Shown: positions 12,219 through 22,017 of the stretch, piece by piece
How positions within the stretch are numbered: the first letter of the stretch is position 1
Layout: each line of letters starts with the position of its first letter
NCBI RefSeq assembly: GCF_015694705.1
Contig: NZ_JADQDR010000014.1
Coordinates: forward strand, 1-64,000
Direction: 5' to 3'
DNA length: 64,000 bases
Origin: Pontibacter rufus
GTDB taxonomy: Bacteria; Bacteroidota; Bacteroidia; Cytophagales; Hymenobacteraceae
Translations under genes and position numbers: made by a program
Notes under the pieces: model-generated
Databases searched by the model: none
Seen by the model: the letters and a program-made list of their open reading frames with translations, nothing else
Told to the model about the DNA's origin: nothing

Positions 12219-15200
12219 TTAAAACGTAACATTGAAACCTGCACTAACAGTTTTTAACATCGGATAATGGTATATTGTGCTTGCATTAACGATCGACTCC
12301 GGATCAAACCCTTCATACTTAGAGAAGGTAAGGATATTTTGTGCATTAAGGTATACCGATGCCCCGCTGATTTTTACCTGAGACAGCCATTTGGCAGGCA
12401 GTGCATAGCTTAACTGGATATTTTTCATCCTTAAATAAGAACCGTCCTGCAGCCAGAAATCAGAAGCTACATAATTATCGTCATCCACATCGCTTGGTGT
12501 AACTTGTGGAAGCGGGGCATCCGGCCGCTCCGGTGTCCAGGAATCGGTCACCCATTCCCAGGTAGCATTTGCTCCGTTGTTGAATGGGAAAGCCAGGTTT
12601 GCTGTAGGATAAACCTTCAATCCGGTTACTCCCTGAAATAAAGCATTTAAGGTAAATCCCTTGTATCCCAAATCGAGGCCAAACCCGAAAGTATACTTAG
12701 GGATTTGGGTTGAGGTAGATATAATTACCCGGTCATCACTCGTAATTTTATTATCTCCGTTTACATCACGGTATTTTAAATCGCCTGCTGTAGTAGTAGC
12801 ACTTTGAAAAGGGCTGCTTGCTACTTCATCAGCACTTTGAAAAATACCGATAGCATCATATATAAAGTATGAATTTACCGGATAACCCGCCTGCGTGATG
12901 GTAGAAAGATTGGTATCAAAGCCGTATAAAATCTCGCCGTTTAAATCCACTACTTCATTCTTGTTATAGGAAACATTTCCATTAACAGCGTAGCTGAAGT
13001 CGCCAATATCATTTTGGTAGCCTAAAACGAGCTCAAAACCCGTATTCCGCATGGCCCCGATGTTCCTGTTCGGCCCGCCAAGCCCGCCAACCTGATCGGG
13101 AATATTGACGGCACGAAGAATATCGGTTGTATACTTCTTATATACATCTGCGCTAAAGCTGATCCTGTTATTTAGCAGATAGGCATCCAAACCCAGATCA
13201 TAGGCAGTGGTGGTTTCCCAGGAAATATTCGGATCGCTGTAAGCCGTTGCCGCGGCCCCGGAAGCTAATACGCCGCCAAAACTATAATCCTGCCCCAGGT
13301 TAATTGAATTTTCATAGCTATACAACGGTACGGCCTGGTTTCCCAACTCGCCATAAGAGGCCCGCAGTTTTAGCAGGTCAAATACATTTGTCAGGTGGAA
13401 GAATGGTTCTTTATCAATACGCCACCCGGCAGACACTGCAGGGAAAAAGCCCCAGCGATTTCCTGTTGCAAAGCGGGATGACCCATCATATCGGAATGTT
13501 CCTTCCAACAGGTATTTTCCTTTAAAGTCGTAATTTATCCTGCCGAAATAAGATATCAGGACGTCTTCATTAGAACTGCCGCTGATGTAACCTTCATAAG
13601 GAAGAGAACCTGCACTTATGGCAGTAAGCGTTCCATCAAGATAGCCGTATGATCCGCTGGAGAAAGAAATATCATCATAATTATCATAGCTGCCTCCGAG
13701 CATTATACTTACATTATGCTTCTCTGCAAAAGTTTTATCCCAGTTCAGGGTATGGTAAAAATGAAGGTTCAGCTCATTATAATCAATTGCTCTGGAACGG
13801 GGGGCAGTAGATGGGCTGTTCCAGTTGGTTGCCTTCTCTGTTTTAGGATTGTAATGCTTTACCTGCGGAGTAAAATTCTGTAAAAGGCCATCATATTTAT
13901 CAGCTCCCAACTTTGCATGATAGGAAATGTCAAAAGGCAGCTGATAATCTGCAAACACAGTAGTCAGAAAGCGGTTTACCGTCTTTTTGCTGTAACCGGT
14001 TTCAAGGATCATCCGCGGGTTTTCCCAGTTGTTCCGGCCTGGTGTACGCAGCCAGGAATCACCATACCGTCCGTCTGCCAGGGTATCGGTAAGAATTGGC
14101 AATGTCCGGCTCAAATAACTCCAGATACTGTTATAGTAAGGTTCGTTGTAGTGGCGGTAATAGCCATCTAATGTTAAGCCTACTTTTAGCCGTTCGCTCA
14201 CATTCATGCTGGCATTAAGCCCCAGCGAATATTTCTTTTCCTGATCATTGGGGCCAATGAGAATGCCTTTCCGATCTAAATAACCCAATGAAACCCGGTA
14301 TTGGTATTTATCAGTACTCCCGGAAACACTAATATCATGTTTTTGTATCGTGCCATTGTCAAGGGCGATATCAAACCAGTTGCTTGCAGGATAAGTAAAC
14401 GGATCAGTTTTCATTCCCTGCTCATATTCGGCAATTTCCGCATCAGAATAGTCATGCACCTTGCCAATATTTTCCAGCGCCTGGTTCTTCAGGTGCATAT
14501 AGGCAATCGGATCCCAGATCGCATCAGGCATAACCGTAGGATTTTGAATACCTGTATAAAAGCTATAGTTTACTTTAGGTTTGCCGTTGCCCTTTTTTGT
14601 TGTTACCAGGATAACTCCATTAGCCGCACGTGATCCATAAATAGCGGCAGATGCATCTTTAAGTACAGATACACTTTCAATATCAGCAGGATTTAATTCA
14701 TCCATGGAGTATTCAATACCGTCGACCAGGACTAAAGGATTGTTATTATTTAAGGTTCCCATTCCACGTATGCGGATGGTTGAGCGGTCGACACCGGGTT
14801 GGCTGTTGCCCAGATTAACAAACAGGCCGGGTGTTCCATGCAACGCATTACTTACGTTGGTAAGTGGCTGCCCTTCCTTCTCAGACATCTCTACTGTACT
14901 TATTGCACCCGTAAGGTTTACCTTTTTCTGTGTTCCGTAACCGACAACAACCACTTCATTTAAGCTCTGCGTATTTTCCTGCATCACAATCTGAAGGGTT
15001 GTCTGGTTGTCAACAGGAACTTCCTGCGTGATAAACCCAAGATAGGAAACCACCAATACCGCATTATCCGCTATACCGGACAAGGTAAAATTACCATCCG
15101 CATCTGTTGTAACGGCCTGGTTCGTGTCTTTAACCCTAACAGAAGCGCCGGGAAGCGGTTCGCCGTTCTCGTCGACAACTTTTCCTTTAACAGCCACATT

Positions 15201-15347
15201 TTCACTCTGAAGAACTGCTGCGGGGTGAGGGGCGCCCAATGTATGGGTAACTAAACCGGGACCTGAAAAAATAAGGCATGAGCAGAGTAACAAGCCTTTC
15301 CCAAGGCTGTACCTGCATTTTTCGGGAAATAGTAAACACTTCTTCAT
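12219..15347 (-). CDS. SusC/RagA-family TonB-linked outer-membrane transporter
   Basis: A 1042-residue SusC-type receptor. After a long signal peptide (hydrophobic about residues 16-38) come a carboxypeptidase-regulatory-like domain (about 53-125, VKGKVVDENGEPLPGASV), the SusC signature SLNEVVVVGYGTQKK (about 131-146), the plug with MDELNPADIESVSVLKDASA, and a large barrel ending SAGFNVTF. It is the energised pore that works with the downstream SusD lipoprotein in the outer membrane. Length and motifs are those of a complete transporter. The 263-base gap upstream shows no clear promoter match. Genes for GDPD, GlpF, GlpK and GlpD lie upstream on the same strand. This is unlike polysaccharide loci, where glycoside hydrolases would sit here. 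Confidence 0.95.
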   Translation of the reverse strand: MKKCLLFPEKCRYSLGKGLLLCSCLIFSGPGLVTHTLGAPHPAAVLQSENVAVKGKVVDENGEPLPGASVRVKDTNQAVTTDADGNFTLSGIADNAVLVVSYLGFITQEVPVDNQTTLQIVMQENTQSLNEVVVVGYGTQKKVNLTGAISTVEMSEKEGQPLTNVSNALHGTPGLFVNLGNSQPGVDRSTIRIRGMGTLNNNNPLVLVDGIEYSMDELNPADIESVSVLKDASAAIYGSRAANGVILVTTKKGNGKPKVNYSFYTGIQNPTVMPDAIWDPIAYMHLKNQALENIGKVHDYSDAEIAEYEQGMKTDPFTYPASNWFDIALDNGTIQKHDISVSGSTDKYQYRVSLGYLDRKGILIGPNDQEKKYSLGLNASMNVSERLKVGLTLDGYYRHYNEPYYNSIWSYLSRTLPILTDTLADGRYGDSWLRTPGRNNWENPRMILETGYSKKTVNRFLTTVFADYQLPFDISYHAKLGADKYDGLLQNFTPQVKHYNPKTEKATNWNSPSTAPRSRAIDYNELNLHFYHTLNWDKTFAEKHNVSIMLGGSYDNYDDISFSSGSYGYLDGTLTAISAGSLPYEGYISGSSNEDVLISYFGRINYDFKGKYLLEGTFRYDGSSRFATGNRWGFFPAVSAGWRIDKEPFFHLTNVFDLLKLRASYGELGNQAVPLYSYENSINLGQDYSFGGVLASGAAATAYSDPNISWETTTAYDLGLDAYLLNNRISFSADVYKKYTTDILRAVNIPDQVGGLGGPNRNIGAMRNTGFELVLGYQNDIGDFSYAVNGNVSYNKNEVVDLNGEILYGFDTNLSTITQAGYPVNSYFIYDAIGIFQSADEVASSPFQSATTTAGDLKYRDVNGDNKITSDDRVIISTSTQIPKYTFGFGLDLGYKGFTLNALFQGVTGLKVYPTANLAFPFNNGANATWEWVTDSWTPERPDAPLPQVTPSDVDDDNYVASDFWLQDGSYLRMKNIQLSYALPAKWLSQVKISGASVYLNAQNILTFSKYEGFDPESIVNASTIYHYPMLKTVSAGFNVTF

Positions 15348-15610
15348 GTATGGTAAGGCTTAAGTGGTTATGCAAGGTTGATGTAAGTTTCGTTTTTCCT
15401 TATTCCAGGTAAGGGCAGTGAAGAAGATAGAGAGTACACAGGCCGCCACAAGCATGATAAAGCCGTTGCTGTTCAAAAGAGTGCATACCTTCAGGGTTAT
15501 CTTAAGTAAGCGGACAAGAAAAACTACATACTCTCAATCCATCATCAAGTATAAATTGCTGGTTATCAAAGCATAGCAAGTATAAAAGTCTGTGGTTTAT
15601 GTTCTGCATG

Positions 15611-16537
15611 CTATAACCGGCTAAACAGATTCGGGTAGTCGGTGATAATGCCGTCCACTCCCATTGCTTTGAGCTCCTTCATTTCTTCCAGCGTATTCAC
15701 TGTCCAGGGGACGAACTTTATACCTTGCTCATGACACTTTTCTATCAAACTACTTGTGGCTAACTTGTAAGCAGGGCTATAAATCTGGGGAGCAAACCCG
15801 ATTTTCCGGATGTTGTCTTCAAAGGAAGCTTTGTTATCAGATGTTAGAAAACCGATTACGACCTGCGGGTATTGCCTGTGTACTTCCTGTATCTGCCGGA
15901 CATCGAATGACTGGATGTAGAACCTGTTATCCAGCTGCTTTTTGTTTACAACATCCATCACCAGCCTGATCAGCTCCTGCGGTTCAGGCTGATACACGCC
16001 GTCGTACTCAGGGTTGGCTTTTATTTCTATGTTATAAATAACATCAGGCAAACCCTTCGCGGCAGTATATTGCTCTACCGAATCAATCAGTTCGCCCAGC
16101 AAAGGAATATAAGCCGGCATCTTCTTTTGCTCCGGAAAGCTGCTGTAGTATTTAGAGCCTACATCAAACCTGCGGATGTCGGCATAGTCCATCTGGTGGA
16201 GAATGTAGCGCCTGGCGTCCTCTTCCGGGATTTCCCCGCCGTCAGGCAGCAGCGCGAAGTTGCGGTTTATGTAAGGATCGTGGGCAACCATCACCTGCCC
16301 ATCTTTGCTGATTTGTACATCCATCTCCAGCACATTGGCGCCTACGTCCACGGCCTTTTTCATGGCAGGTATCGTGTTTTCAGGCATCAGCCCCCTGGTT
16401 CCGCGGTGACCTTCTTTATAGAAATCCGGAAAGTGCTCCTTCATCGCCGTAGCCGGCGACTGTACCCTGCAACCTGAAAACAAGGCTGCTACCAAACAGA
16501 TCAGTAAAAAGGATTTCGCTGAATAAAACTTCTTCAT
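15611..16537 (-). CDS. Glycerophosphodiester phosphodiesterase, lipoprotein
   Basis: A 308-residue GDPD-family enzyme with a lipoprotein signal (lipobox FSGC, Cys23), so it should act in the periplasm or on an outer-membrane face. It hydrolyses glycerophosphodiesters such as glycerophosphocholine to glycerol 3-phosphate and an alcohol. The TIM-barrel motifs are complete: HRGTRGLMPENT (H44, E53), LEMDVQISKDGQVMVAHD (about 70-88), YNIEIK (about 165-170), and the C-terminal PWTVNT and GVDGIITDYP. It lies between the SusC/SusD pair and glpF on the same strand. A -7 element at 16566-16573 suggests its own promoter. It could also act on polymers with glycerophosphate backbones (not decidable here). 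Confidence 0.94.
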   Translation of the reverse strand: MKKFYSAKSFLLICLVAALFSGCRVQSPATAMKEHFPDFYKEGHRGTRGLMPENTIPAMKKAVDVGANVLEMDVQISKDGQVMVAHDPYINRNFALLPDGGEIPEEDARRYILHQMDYADIRRFDVGSKYYSSFPEQKKMPAYIPLLGELIDSVEQYTAAKGLPDVIYNIEIKANPEYDGVYQPEPQELIRLVMDVVNKKQLDNRFYIQSFDVRQIQEVHRQYPQVVIGFLTSDNKASFEDNIRKIGFAPQIYSPAYKLATSSLIEKCHEQGIKFVPWTVNTLEEMKELKAMGVDGIITDYPNLFSRL

Positions 16538-16565
16538 AGTACAATTAGTTTATTTAGTCTCGCTG

Positions 16566-16573
16566 CAAAAGTA
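16566..16573 (-). promoter_or_regulatory. Predicted -7 element for the GDPD gene
   Basis: TACTTTTG on the minus strand fits TAnnTTTG and would start transcription about 20 bases before the GDPD start codon. No matching TTG was found at the usual distance. Confidence 0.35.
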
Positions 16574-16683
16574 GACCAGCCAGTTTAAGCCATCTTTACC
16601 GCATTGTTATGTTACAGTTAGGTATAAAGCCAAAGCGTTAAATGGAAGCGATTCCGCTGGATAAAGCTTTTCCATAGTATAAA

Positions 16684-17415
16684 TCAGGCTTTGAGCAGTA
16701 AGTACAGAAGCGCCGCCAGGCCAGCACCCAGAACAGGGCCTATTACAGGAACCCAGGCATACTTCCAATCGCTGTGGCACTTGTTCTTCATGGGCAAAAG
16801 CGTATGAATAATCCTGGGACCCAGGTCACGGGCCGGGTTAATAGCATACCCCGTGGTGCCGCCCAGCGACAGGCCAATGGCCCAAACCAGGAAAGCAACA
16901 GGGATAGCGCCCAGCGACCCCATGCCGATAGGAGTTTTTTCATCTCCCATCTCAGGCCCAGTAAAATAAAAGATCACGAATATCAGTACAAAAGTGCCCA
17001 GTATTTCGCTGAACAAGTTCGAGAAAGGGTGCCGGATGGCAGGCCCGGTGCTGAACGTCGCCAACTGTAACAGCGGATTGTCGGTAATATCAAGATGGGG
17101 CTTGTAGAGCAGCCAGACCAGAAAGGCACCCAGCATGGCTCCCAACAGTTGCGCTATAATAAACAGCCCGACCTGATCCCAAGCGAACTTACCAGCGATG
17201 GCCAAACCCAGCGTTACAGCCGGATTTAAGTGGGCGCCACTATAAGGAGCAGCAATAACTACCCCGGCAAAAACTGACAGCGCCCAGCCGGTGGTAATCA
17301 CGATCCAACCGCTATCATGTCCTTTCGTGCCTTTCAGAACAACATTTGCCACTACGCCATTGCCTAGCAGTATCAAAAACATAGTACCTATCAGTTCGGC
17401 CGTAAATGCTGTCAT
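16684..17415 (-). CDS. glpF: Glycerol facilitator (MIP/aquaglyceroporin family)
   Basis: A 243-residue inner-membrane channel with six predicted membrane helices. The two half-helix signatures are intact: NPA at 64-66 (GAHLNPAVTLG) and NPARD at 193-197 (YAINPARDLGPR). The Asp after the second NPAR is the mark of the glycerol-conducting GlpF branch as opposed to water channels. It lets glycerol diffuse into the cytosol, where GlpK traps it. It lies 137 bases downstream of glpK on the same strand. A near-perfect palindrome TTATACA-A-TGTATAA lies at 17453-17467 in that gap. Confidence 0.96.
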   Translation of the reverse strand: MTAFTAELIGTMFLILLGNGVVANVVLKGTKGHDSGWIVITTGWALSVFAGVVIAAPYSGAHLNPAVTLGLAIAGKFAWDQVGLFIIAQLLGAMLGAFLVWLLYKPHLDITDNPLLQLATFSTGPAIRHPFSNLFSEILGTFVLIFVIFYFTGPEMGDEKTPIGMGSLGAIPVAFLVWAIGLSLGGTTGYAINPARDLGPRIIHTLLPMKNKCHSDWKYAWVPVIGPVLGAGLAALLYLLLKA

Positions 17416-17452
17416 GTTTAATCGGTTATACTATAAAATAATTCGGGTCGCG

Positions 17453-17467
17453 TTATACAATGTATAA
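17453..17467. promoter_or_regulatory. Palindrome between glpK and glpF
   Basis: TTATACA and TGTATAA face each other around one base. It could be an operator, but it also resembles the window-wide AGTATAA motif, so its meaning is unclear. Confidence 0.25.
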
Positions 17468-17552
17468 TAGGGAATCAGATGTAAAAGAGGCATACAACGA
17501 GTCTCTGTTCCTGTTGAAGCTACAACTCTCCCTCATCGAGAGCCATAATTCC

Positions 17553-19037
17553 TTATACCCAGGCTTTAGTAGCTCTCACAGCCCGGTGCCACCCTTCAAT
17601 CAGGCCATCCTTCTGTAATGAAGTATCCGGTTCAAAACTGCGACCGGTTTGCCATTGCTGCTGGATTTCCTCTATGCTGTCCCAGTATCCTGTAGCCAGG
17701 CCTGCCAGGTAGGCCGATCCAATAGCCGTTACCTCCGTTACCCTGGATTTTACTACACGAGTTCCCAGAATATCTGCCTGAAACTGCATCAGCAGGTCGT
17801 TCTCGGTGGCGCCGCCATCAACCCGCAGTTCTTTAATCCTGATTTTAGCATCGGCTTCCATTGCCTGTAACACTTCCAGCGTTTGGTAGGCAATACTTTC
17901 CAGGGCTGCCCGGGCAATATGGGCAGAAGTAGTGCCTCGGGTCATTCCCACCATCGTGCCGCGGGCGTGTTGGTTCCAGTGCGGAGCGCCCAGGCCGGCA
18001 AATGCCGGAACGAGGTAAACGCCGTCACTGCTTTCCACTTTCTGTGCCAGTTGCTCGACATCGGCGGAGGAGGAGATTACCCCCAACCCATCCCGCAGCC
18101 ACTGCACCACGGCGCCAGCTATAAAAATGCTTCCTTCCAGGGCATAATGCACCTGATCTTTAATCTTCCAAGCAACGGTAGTTACCAGTTTATGACTGGA
18201 GAGGATCGGCTTTTCCCCAATGTTCATGAGCATGAAGCACCCGGTTCCGTAAGTGTTTTTTACCATACCGGGTTTGGTGCACATTTGCCCGAACAAAGCT
18301 GCCTGCTGGTCACCGGCAATGCCGGCAATGGGAATCCGCTTTGCAAAAAGGGAACTGGAGGTTTCCCCCACTATTTCACTTGAGGATTTTACCTCGGGCA
18401 GCATATTTGCCGGAATTTCAAACAGTTCCAGGAGTTCCTCATCCCACGACAAAGTATTTATATTAAAGAGCAGTGTGCGGGAGGCATTGGTAACGTCCGT
18501 TACATGCACTTTGCCGCCAGTCATGTTCCAGATGAGCCAGGAGTCGATGGTGCCGAAAACCAGTTTTCCGGCCTCTGCCTTCTCTCTGGCGCCAGCCACA
18601 TTTTTAAGGATCCATCTCACCTTGGTAGCTGAAAAGTAGGCGTCTATCACCAAGCCGGTTTTTTCTCTAATCATGCCTTCCAGCCCTTGCTCTTTCAGGC
18701 TGTCGCAGTAATCTGCGGTGCGGCGATCCTGCCAAACGATAGCGTTATAGATTACCTCGCCCGTCTGCCGGTCCCATACCACAGTGGTTTCGCGCTGGTT
18801 GGTTATACCGATGGCCTCTATGTCTTGTGCGTGTAGCCCCGCCTTAAGTATGGCTTCCGCAGCCACTCCTACCTGCGTAGACCATATTTCCTTGGCGTTA
18901 TGTTCTACCCAGCCAGGCTTTGGATAGATTTGCGTGAACTCTTTCTGAGAAACTGAGATCAAGGCGCCTTTCTTATCGAAAATAATAGCGCGGGAACTGG
19001 TAGTCCCCTGATCGAAAGCAAGAATATATTTTGACAT
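17553..19037 (-). CDS. glpK: Glycerol kinase
   Basis: A 494-residue FGGY-family kinase (E. coli GlpK is 502) that phosphorylates glycerol to sn-glycerol 3-phosphate with ATP in the cytosol. Diagnostic segments: [17 protein letters not shown] at residues 4-20, [14 protein letters not shown] near 101, [14 protein letters not shown] near 169, [11 protein letters not shown] near 241, and the C-terminal [20 protein letters not shown] near 404. It is complete and without frameshift. It sits between glpD and glpF on the same strand with gaps of 203 and 137 bases, wide enough for separate promoters. The gap upstream contains no clear operator. Confidence 0.98.
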   Translation of the reverse strand: MSKYILAFDQGTTSSRAIIFDKKGALISVSQKEFTQIYPKPGWVEHNAKEIWSTQVGVAAEAILKAGLHAQDIEAIGITNQRETTVVWDRQTGEVIYNAIVWQDRRTADYCDSLKEQGLEGMIREKTGLVIDAYFSATKVRWILKNVAGAREKAEAGKLVFGTIDSWLIWNMTGGKVHVTDVTNASRTLLFNINTLSWDEELLELFEIPANMLPEVKSSSEIVGETSSSLFAKRIPIAGIAGDQQAALFGQMCTKPGMVKNTYGTGCFMLMNIGEKPILSSHKLVTTVAWKIKDQVHYALEGSIFIAGAVVQWLRDGLGVISSSADVEQLAQKVESSDGVYLVPAFAGLGAPHWNQHARGTMVGMTRGTTSAHIARAALESIAYQTLEVLQAMEADAKIRIKELRVDGGATENDLLMQFQADILGTRVVKSRVTEVTAIGSAYLAGLATGYWDSIEEIQQQWQTGRSFEPDTSLQKDGLIEGWHRAVRATKAWV

Positions 19038-19240
19038 AGATATTAATTTATATGCTTTGAGATCGTTTTGTTGCTGTACTCAATACAAGGCATAGCTAGT
19101 GTAGATTGTCCTTGGTGCCATTCATCAACAATAAAAAACATAACTATCTACCTGTTATAATTACTATTCAGCTTAAAGTGCCCACTGTTGGCCAAACTCT
19201 TTGTACCATTTAGAGCAATGTTTCTTCTAAATCAAAGACC

Positions 19241-20872
19241 CTAATTATGTATTGTTGTTACCGGCACATAGGGTGCAAGCAAATAGCGATTCGCTAAGGT
19301 GGTAAAAGCGTTTACCTGCTTTTTTTGCCATACTTCATCAAACCCGAGTGCCGCCGCCATAACAACCGCAACTTTAGGCGCCATCTCAATAGCAGCTTTG
19401 GCATCCAGAAAAAGAATTCGTAATCTTCTTGCCAGCACATCCTCCACCGTTCTGGCCATCTCGTTTTGCACCGCCCATACCACCTCGGCTTCAATGTCAG
19501 GAAATTTCCCGTGCAACCGTTCCCCTAACGCAGGATTACTGTTTAACAGGCTCCTTATTGCTGGCGCATCGCTTCCATAAATACTTAGGTGATCAGACGT
19601 ACTACCATGCGCTGCATAGCCATGTATTTTTATTCCTGCCGTAGGGCAGGGCACGGCGGGCAGCTTCCCTACTTTGATAGCTTCATCCACGGTGTCTTCT
19701 GCCATTTTGCGGTAAGTTGTCCATTTGCCTCCTGTTATGGTGATCAGCCCGGATGAGGTTACCATCAGCTTATGGCTTCGGGAAATCTCCTTCGTGCTGC
19801 CTGTATCCTTTCCTGATGCCGCCAATGGGCGAAGTCCGGCAAAAACACTCAGCACATCGAGGCGCGTGGGTTTTCGGCTCAGATACCGCCCGGCAGTTTC
19901 CAGAATAAAAGCAATTTCCTCTTCCAGGGCGGTAGGTTCCAGGCTGTGGCTGTTCAGAGGCGTATCTGTTGTTCCGACCAGGACATGCTGGTGCCATGGA
20001 ACGGCAAACAACACCCGCCCGTCCGGTGTTTTGGGTATCATCAGGGCAGCACCTCCTCCCAGAAAAGAACTGTCCAGCACAACATGCACTCCCTGGCTGG
20101 GCTGTATCAACGGTTCCTGCGCAGGCGAATCCATCTGCAACACCTCGTCTACAAATACGCCTGTGGCATTAACCACCACTTTAGCCTGTAGCTGGTATTC
20201 CCGGCCGCTCTCCAAATCCTGGGCCTTTACCCCGGCTACTTTTCCTTTCTCATCTTTTAACAGATCCTGAACCTTAGTATAATTAAGCACAACACCGCCT
20301 TGTTCGGCGCATGTCTGGGCTATGTTCACGGCTAATCTGGCGTCATCGAACTGACCATCGTAGTATTCTATTCCGCCCTGCAGCCCTTTTTGCTCAATAG
20401 TAGGCAGCAACTTCACCACTTCGCTTTTGGAAAGAAAAGTTGTTTTCTGAAATCTGTGACGGCCAGCCATCCAATCGTATACCTTCAGTCCAACTCCGTA
20501 AAGCAGCTTGTCCCAGCGGGTATAACTGGGAATGACGAAAGGCTGCACTTTTACCAGGTGTGGCGCATTTTGCAGCAAAAGGCCTCTCTCATGCAAAGCC
20601 TCATACACAAGGCTGACATTTCCCTGAGCCAGGTACCGTACGCCTCCATGCACCAATTTGGTGCTCCGGCTGGAAGTACCTTTGGCAAAGTCCGACTGCT
20701 CCAGCAACAGGGTTTTAAAACCCCTTGAAGCCGCATCCAAAGCAACCCCCAGTCCGGTAGCGCCGCCGCCAATTACTATCATATCCCAGATGGATTGTGA
20801 TTCTTCTACTTCCTGCATAAACTGTTGGCGGTCAAACCAGCTTCTATTTGCTTCTACTTTCTTCGGGCGCAT
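19241..20872 (-). CDS. glpD: Aerobic glycerol-3-phosphate dehydrogenase
   Basis: A 543-residue FAD-dependent G3P dehydrogenase that oxidises glycerol 3-phosphate to dihydroxyacetone phosphate at the inner membrane and feeds electrons to quinone. The FAD site GGGATG is at residues 35-40, followed by SSRSTKLVHGGVRYL (about 68-82), the VVNATGVF segment near 215, and the C-terminal DAO domain (about 400-525). The length matches the family. The start at 20872 gives an N-terminal extension of about 30 residues before the Rossmann motif, which is usual. It is transcribed divergently from the DeoR/GlpR regulator over a 197-base AT-rich gap holding a palindrome at 21003-21025. Confidence 0.97.
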   Translation of the reverse strand: MRPKKVEANRSWFDRQQFMQEVEESQSIWDMIVIGGGATGLGVALDAASRGFKTLLLEQSDFAKGTSSRSTKLVHGGVRYLAQGNVSLVYEALHERGLLLQNAPHLVKVQPFVIPSYTRWDKLLYGVGLKVYDWMAGRHRFQKTTFLSKSEVVKLLPTIEQKGLQGGIEYYDGQFDDARLAVNIAQTCAEQGGVVLNYTKVQDLLKDEKGKVAGVKAQDLESGREYQLQAKVVVNATGVFVDEVLQMDSPAQEPLIQPSQGVHVVLDSSFLGGGAALMIPKTPDGRVLFAVPWHQHVLVGTTDTPLNSHSLEPTALEEEIAFILETAGRYLSRKPTRLDVLSVFAGLRPLAASGKDTGSTKEISRSHKLMVTSSGLITITGGKWTTYRKMAEDTVDEAIKVGKLPAVPCPTAGIKIHGYAAHGSTSDHLSIYGSDAPAIRSLLNSNPALGERLHGKFPDIEAEVVWAVQNEMARTVEDVLARRLRILFLDAKAAIEMAPKVAVVMAAALGFDEVWQKKQVNAFTTLANRYLLAPYVPVTTIHN

Positions 20873-20998
20873 TACACATGTTTACGTTTTGTTGTTATAA
20901 ACTAAAATAATAAAATTGATAATAACAAAAAGAAACATATAAATTTTTTCTTTTATAGCATGAAAAGTAAATCTGATTTCCTATTGACAATCATCATT

Positions 20999-21025
20999 TA
21001 GCTTTGCACTTTTACTAAGTGCAAA
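20999..21025 (+). promoter_or_regulatory. Predicted regulator promoter with overlapping GlpR-like operator
   Basis: TAGCTTTG (20999-21006) is a perfect TAnnTTTG -7 element for the rightward regulator gene. An inverted repeat TTTGCACTT (21003-21011) / AAGTGCAAA (21017-21025) overlaps its 3' end and the likely start site. A repressor bound here would block its own promoter. A partner TTG at the standard distance was not found. Confidence 0.5.
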
Positions 21026-21069
21026 TACGAAAGTCTCTTTTTTACAAGAAATATTACTGAATTACATTT

Positions 21070-21834
21070 ATGATTAACACAATTGAGAGGCATCAATACA
21101 TTATAAACAAACTCCAGCAGGAGGGGCAGGTGAATGTGCTATATTTATGCAACGAACTGGATGTTTCGTCTGTAACTATACGAAAGGATTTGAAGCTACT
21201 GGAAGATAAAGGTTTGCTTTTTCGGACGCATGGTGGCGCAACCTTGCATAATCCCTATACTATAGATCGTTCCATTAATGAGAAAGAAAAAATTCATTCT
21301 ACAGAAAAGATGCACATTGGCGCTGCAGCGGCCAAGATGTTACAGCCCAATGATTCTATTCTGATCGCCTCAGGCACTACCGTGCTGGCGCTGGCTAAAA
21401 GTATACAGGCCCAGGAAAACTTAACAGTTATTACCTCTGCTCTTCCTGTTGCTATGGAACTGATCCGGTATCCGGAAATCGAAGTGCTTCAATTAGGGGG
21501 CGTATTAAGGAAAAGTTCGTCATCCGTTACCGGGCCTCATGCCGAAAGAAGTTTAGCTGACTTTTCTTGTAGTAAGCTGTTTTTAGGGGTAGATGGAATA
21601 GATATTGAGTTCGGTTTAACGACCACGAATGTAATGGAGGCGCACCTTAACCGCCAGATGATTATGATCTCCCAAAAAACCATTGTGTTGGCGGATTCTA
21701 CCAAATTCGGAAAAAGAGGATTCGGCAGAATCTGCGGGTTTGAAGACATTGACCAGATAATCACCGATAAAGGTGTGTCGGATTACAACGTAAAAGCATT
21801 GGAAGGCATAGGCGTAAAAGTAACCATTGTATAA
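21070..21834 (+). CDS. glpR: DeoR/GlpR-family transcriptional regulator
   Basis: A 254-residue DeoR-family repressor. The N-terminal winged helix-turn-helix (about residues 5-57) has the family motif LDVSSVTIRKDLKLLEDKGLL followed by RTHGGA. The C-terminal sugar-phosphate sensor domain (about 75-230) shows ASGTTVLALAKSI and LGGVLRKSSSSVTGP. By analogy with GlpR, the likely ligand is glycerol 3-phosphate, and the target genes are the divergent glpD and perhaps glpK, glpF, GDPD and SusC/SusD. The assignment to glycerol rests on position. The nearby 9-bp palindrome is a candidate operator. The next gene downstream is on the opposite strand. Confidence 0.85.
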   Translation: MINTIERHQYIINKLQQEGQVNVLYLCNELDVSSVTIRKDLKLLEDKGLLFRTHGGATLHNPYTIDRSINEKEKIHSTEKMHIGAAAAKMLQPNDSILIASGTTVLALAKSIQAQENLTVITSALPVAMELIRYPEIEVLQLGGVLRKSSSSVTGPHAERSLADFSCSKLFLGVDGIDIEFGLTTTNVMEAHLNRQMIMISQKTIVLADSTKFGKRGFGRICGFEDIDQIITDKGVSDYNVKALEGIGVKVTIV

Positions 21835-22017
21835 CGACTGTACTTTAACGCACATTTATACTATATACTTTATACTTAGAACTGCCAGGGAATGCTCTGT
21901 TCCGCACCAACTCCTTGCAAGCCGTACATCTATCAACCGGCTGCATATAAGAATAGCGCTATCAAGTAACAGAAAGGTCTTGTGTAGTGCCTTCATCCTT
22001 ATACCTTTCACTTAGCG

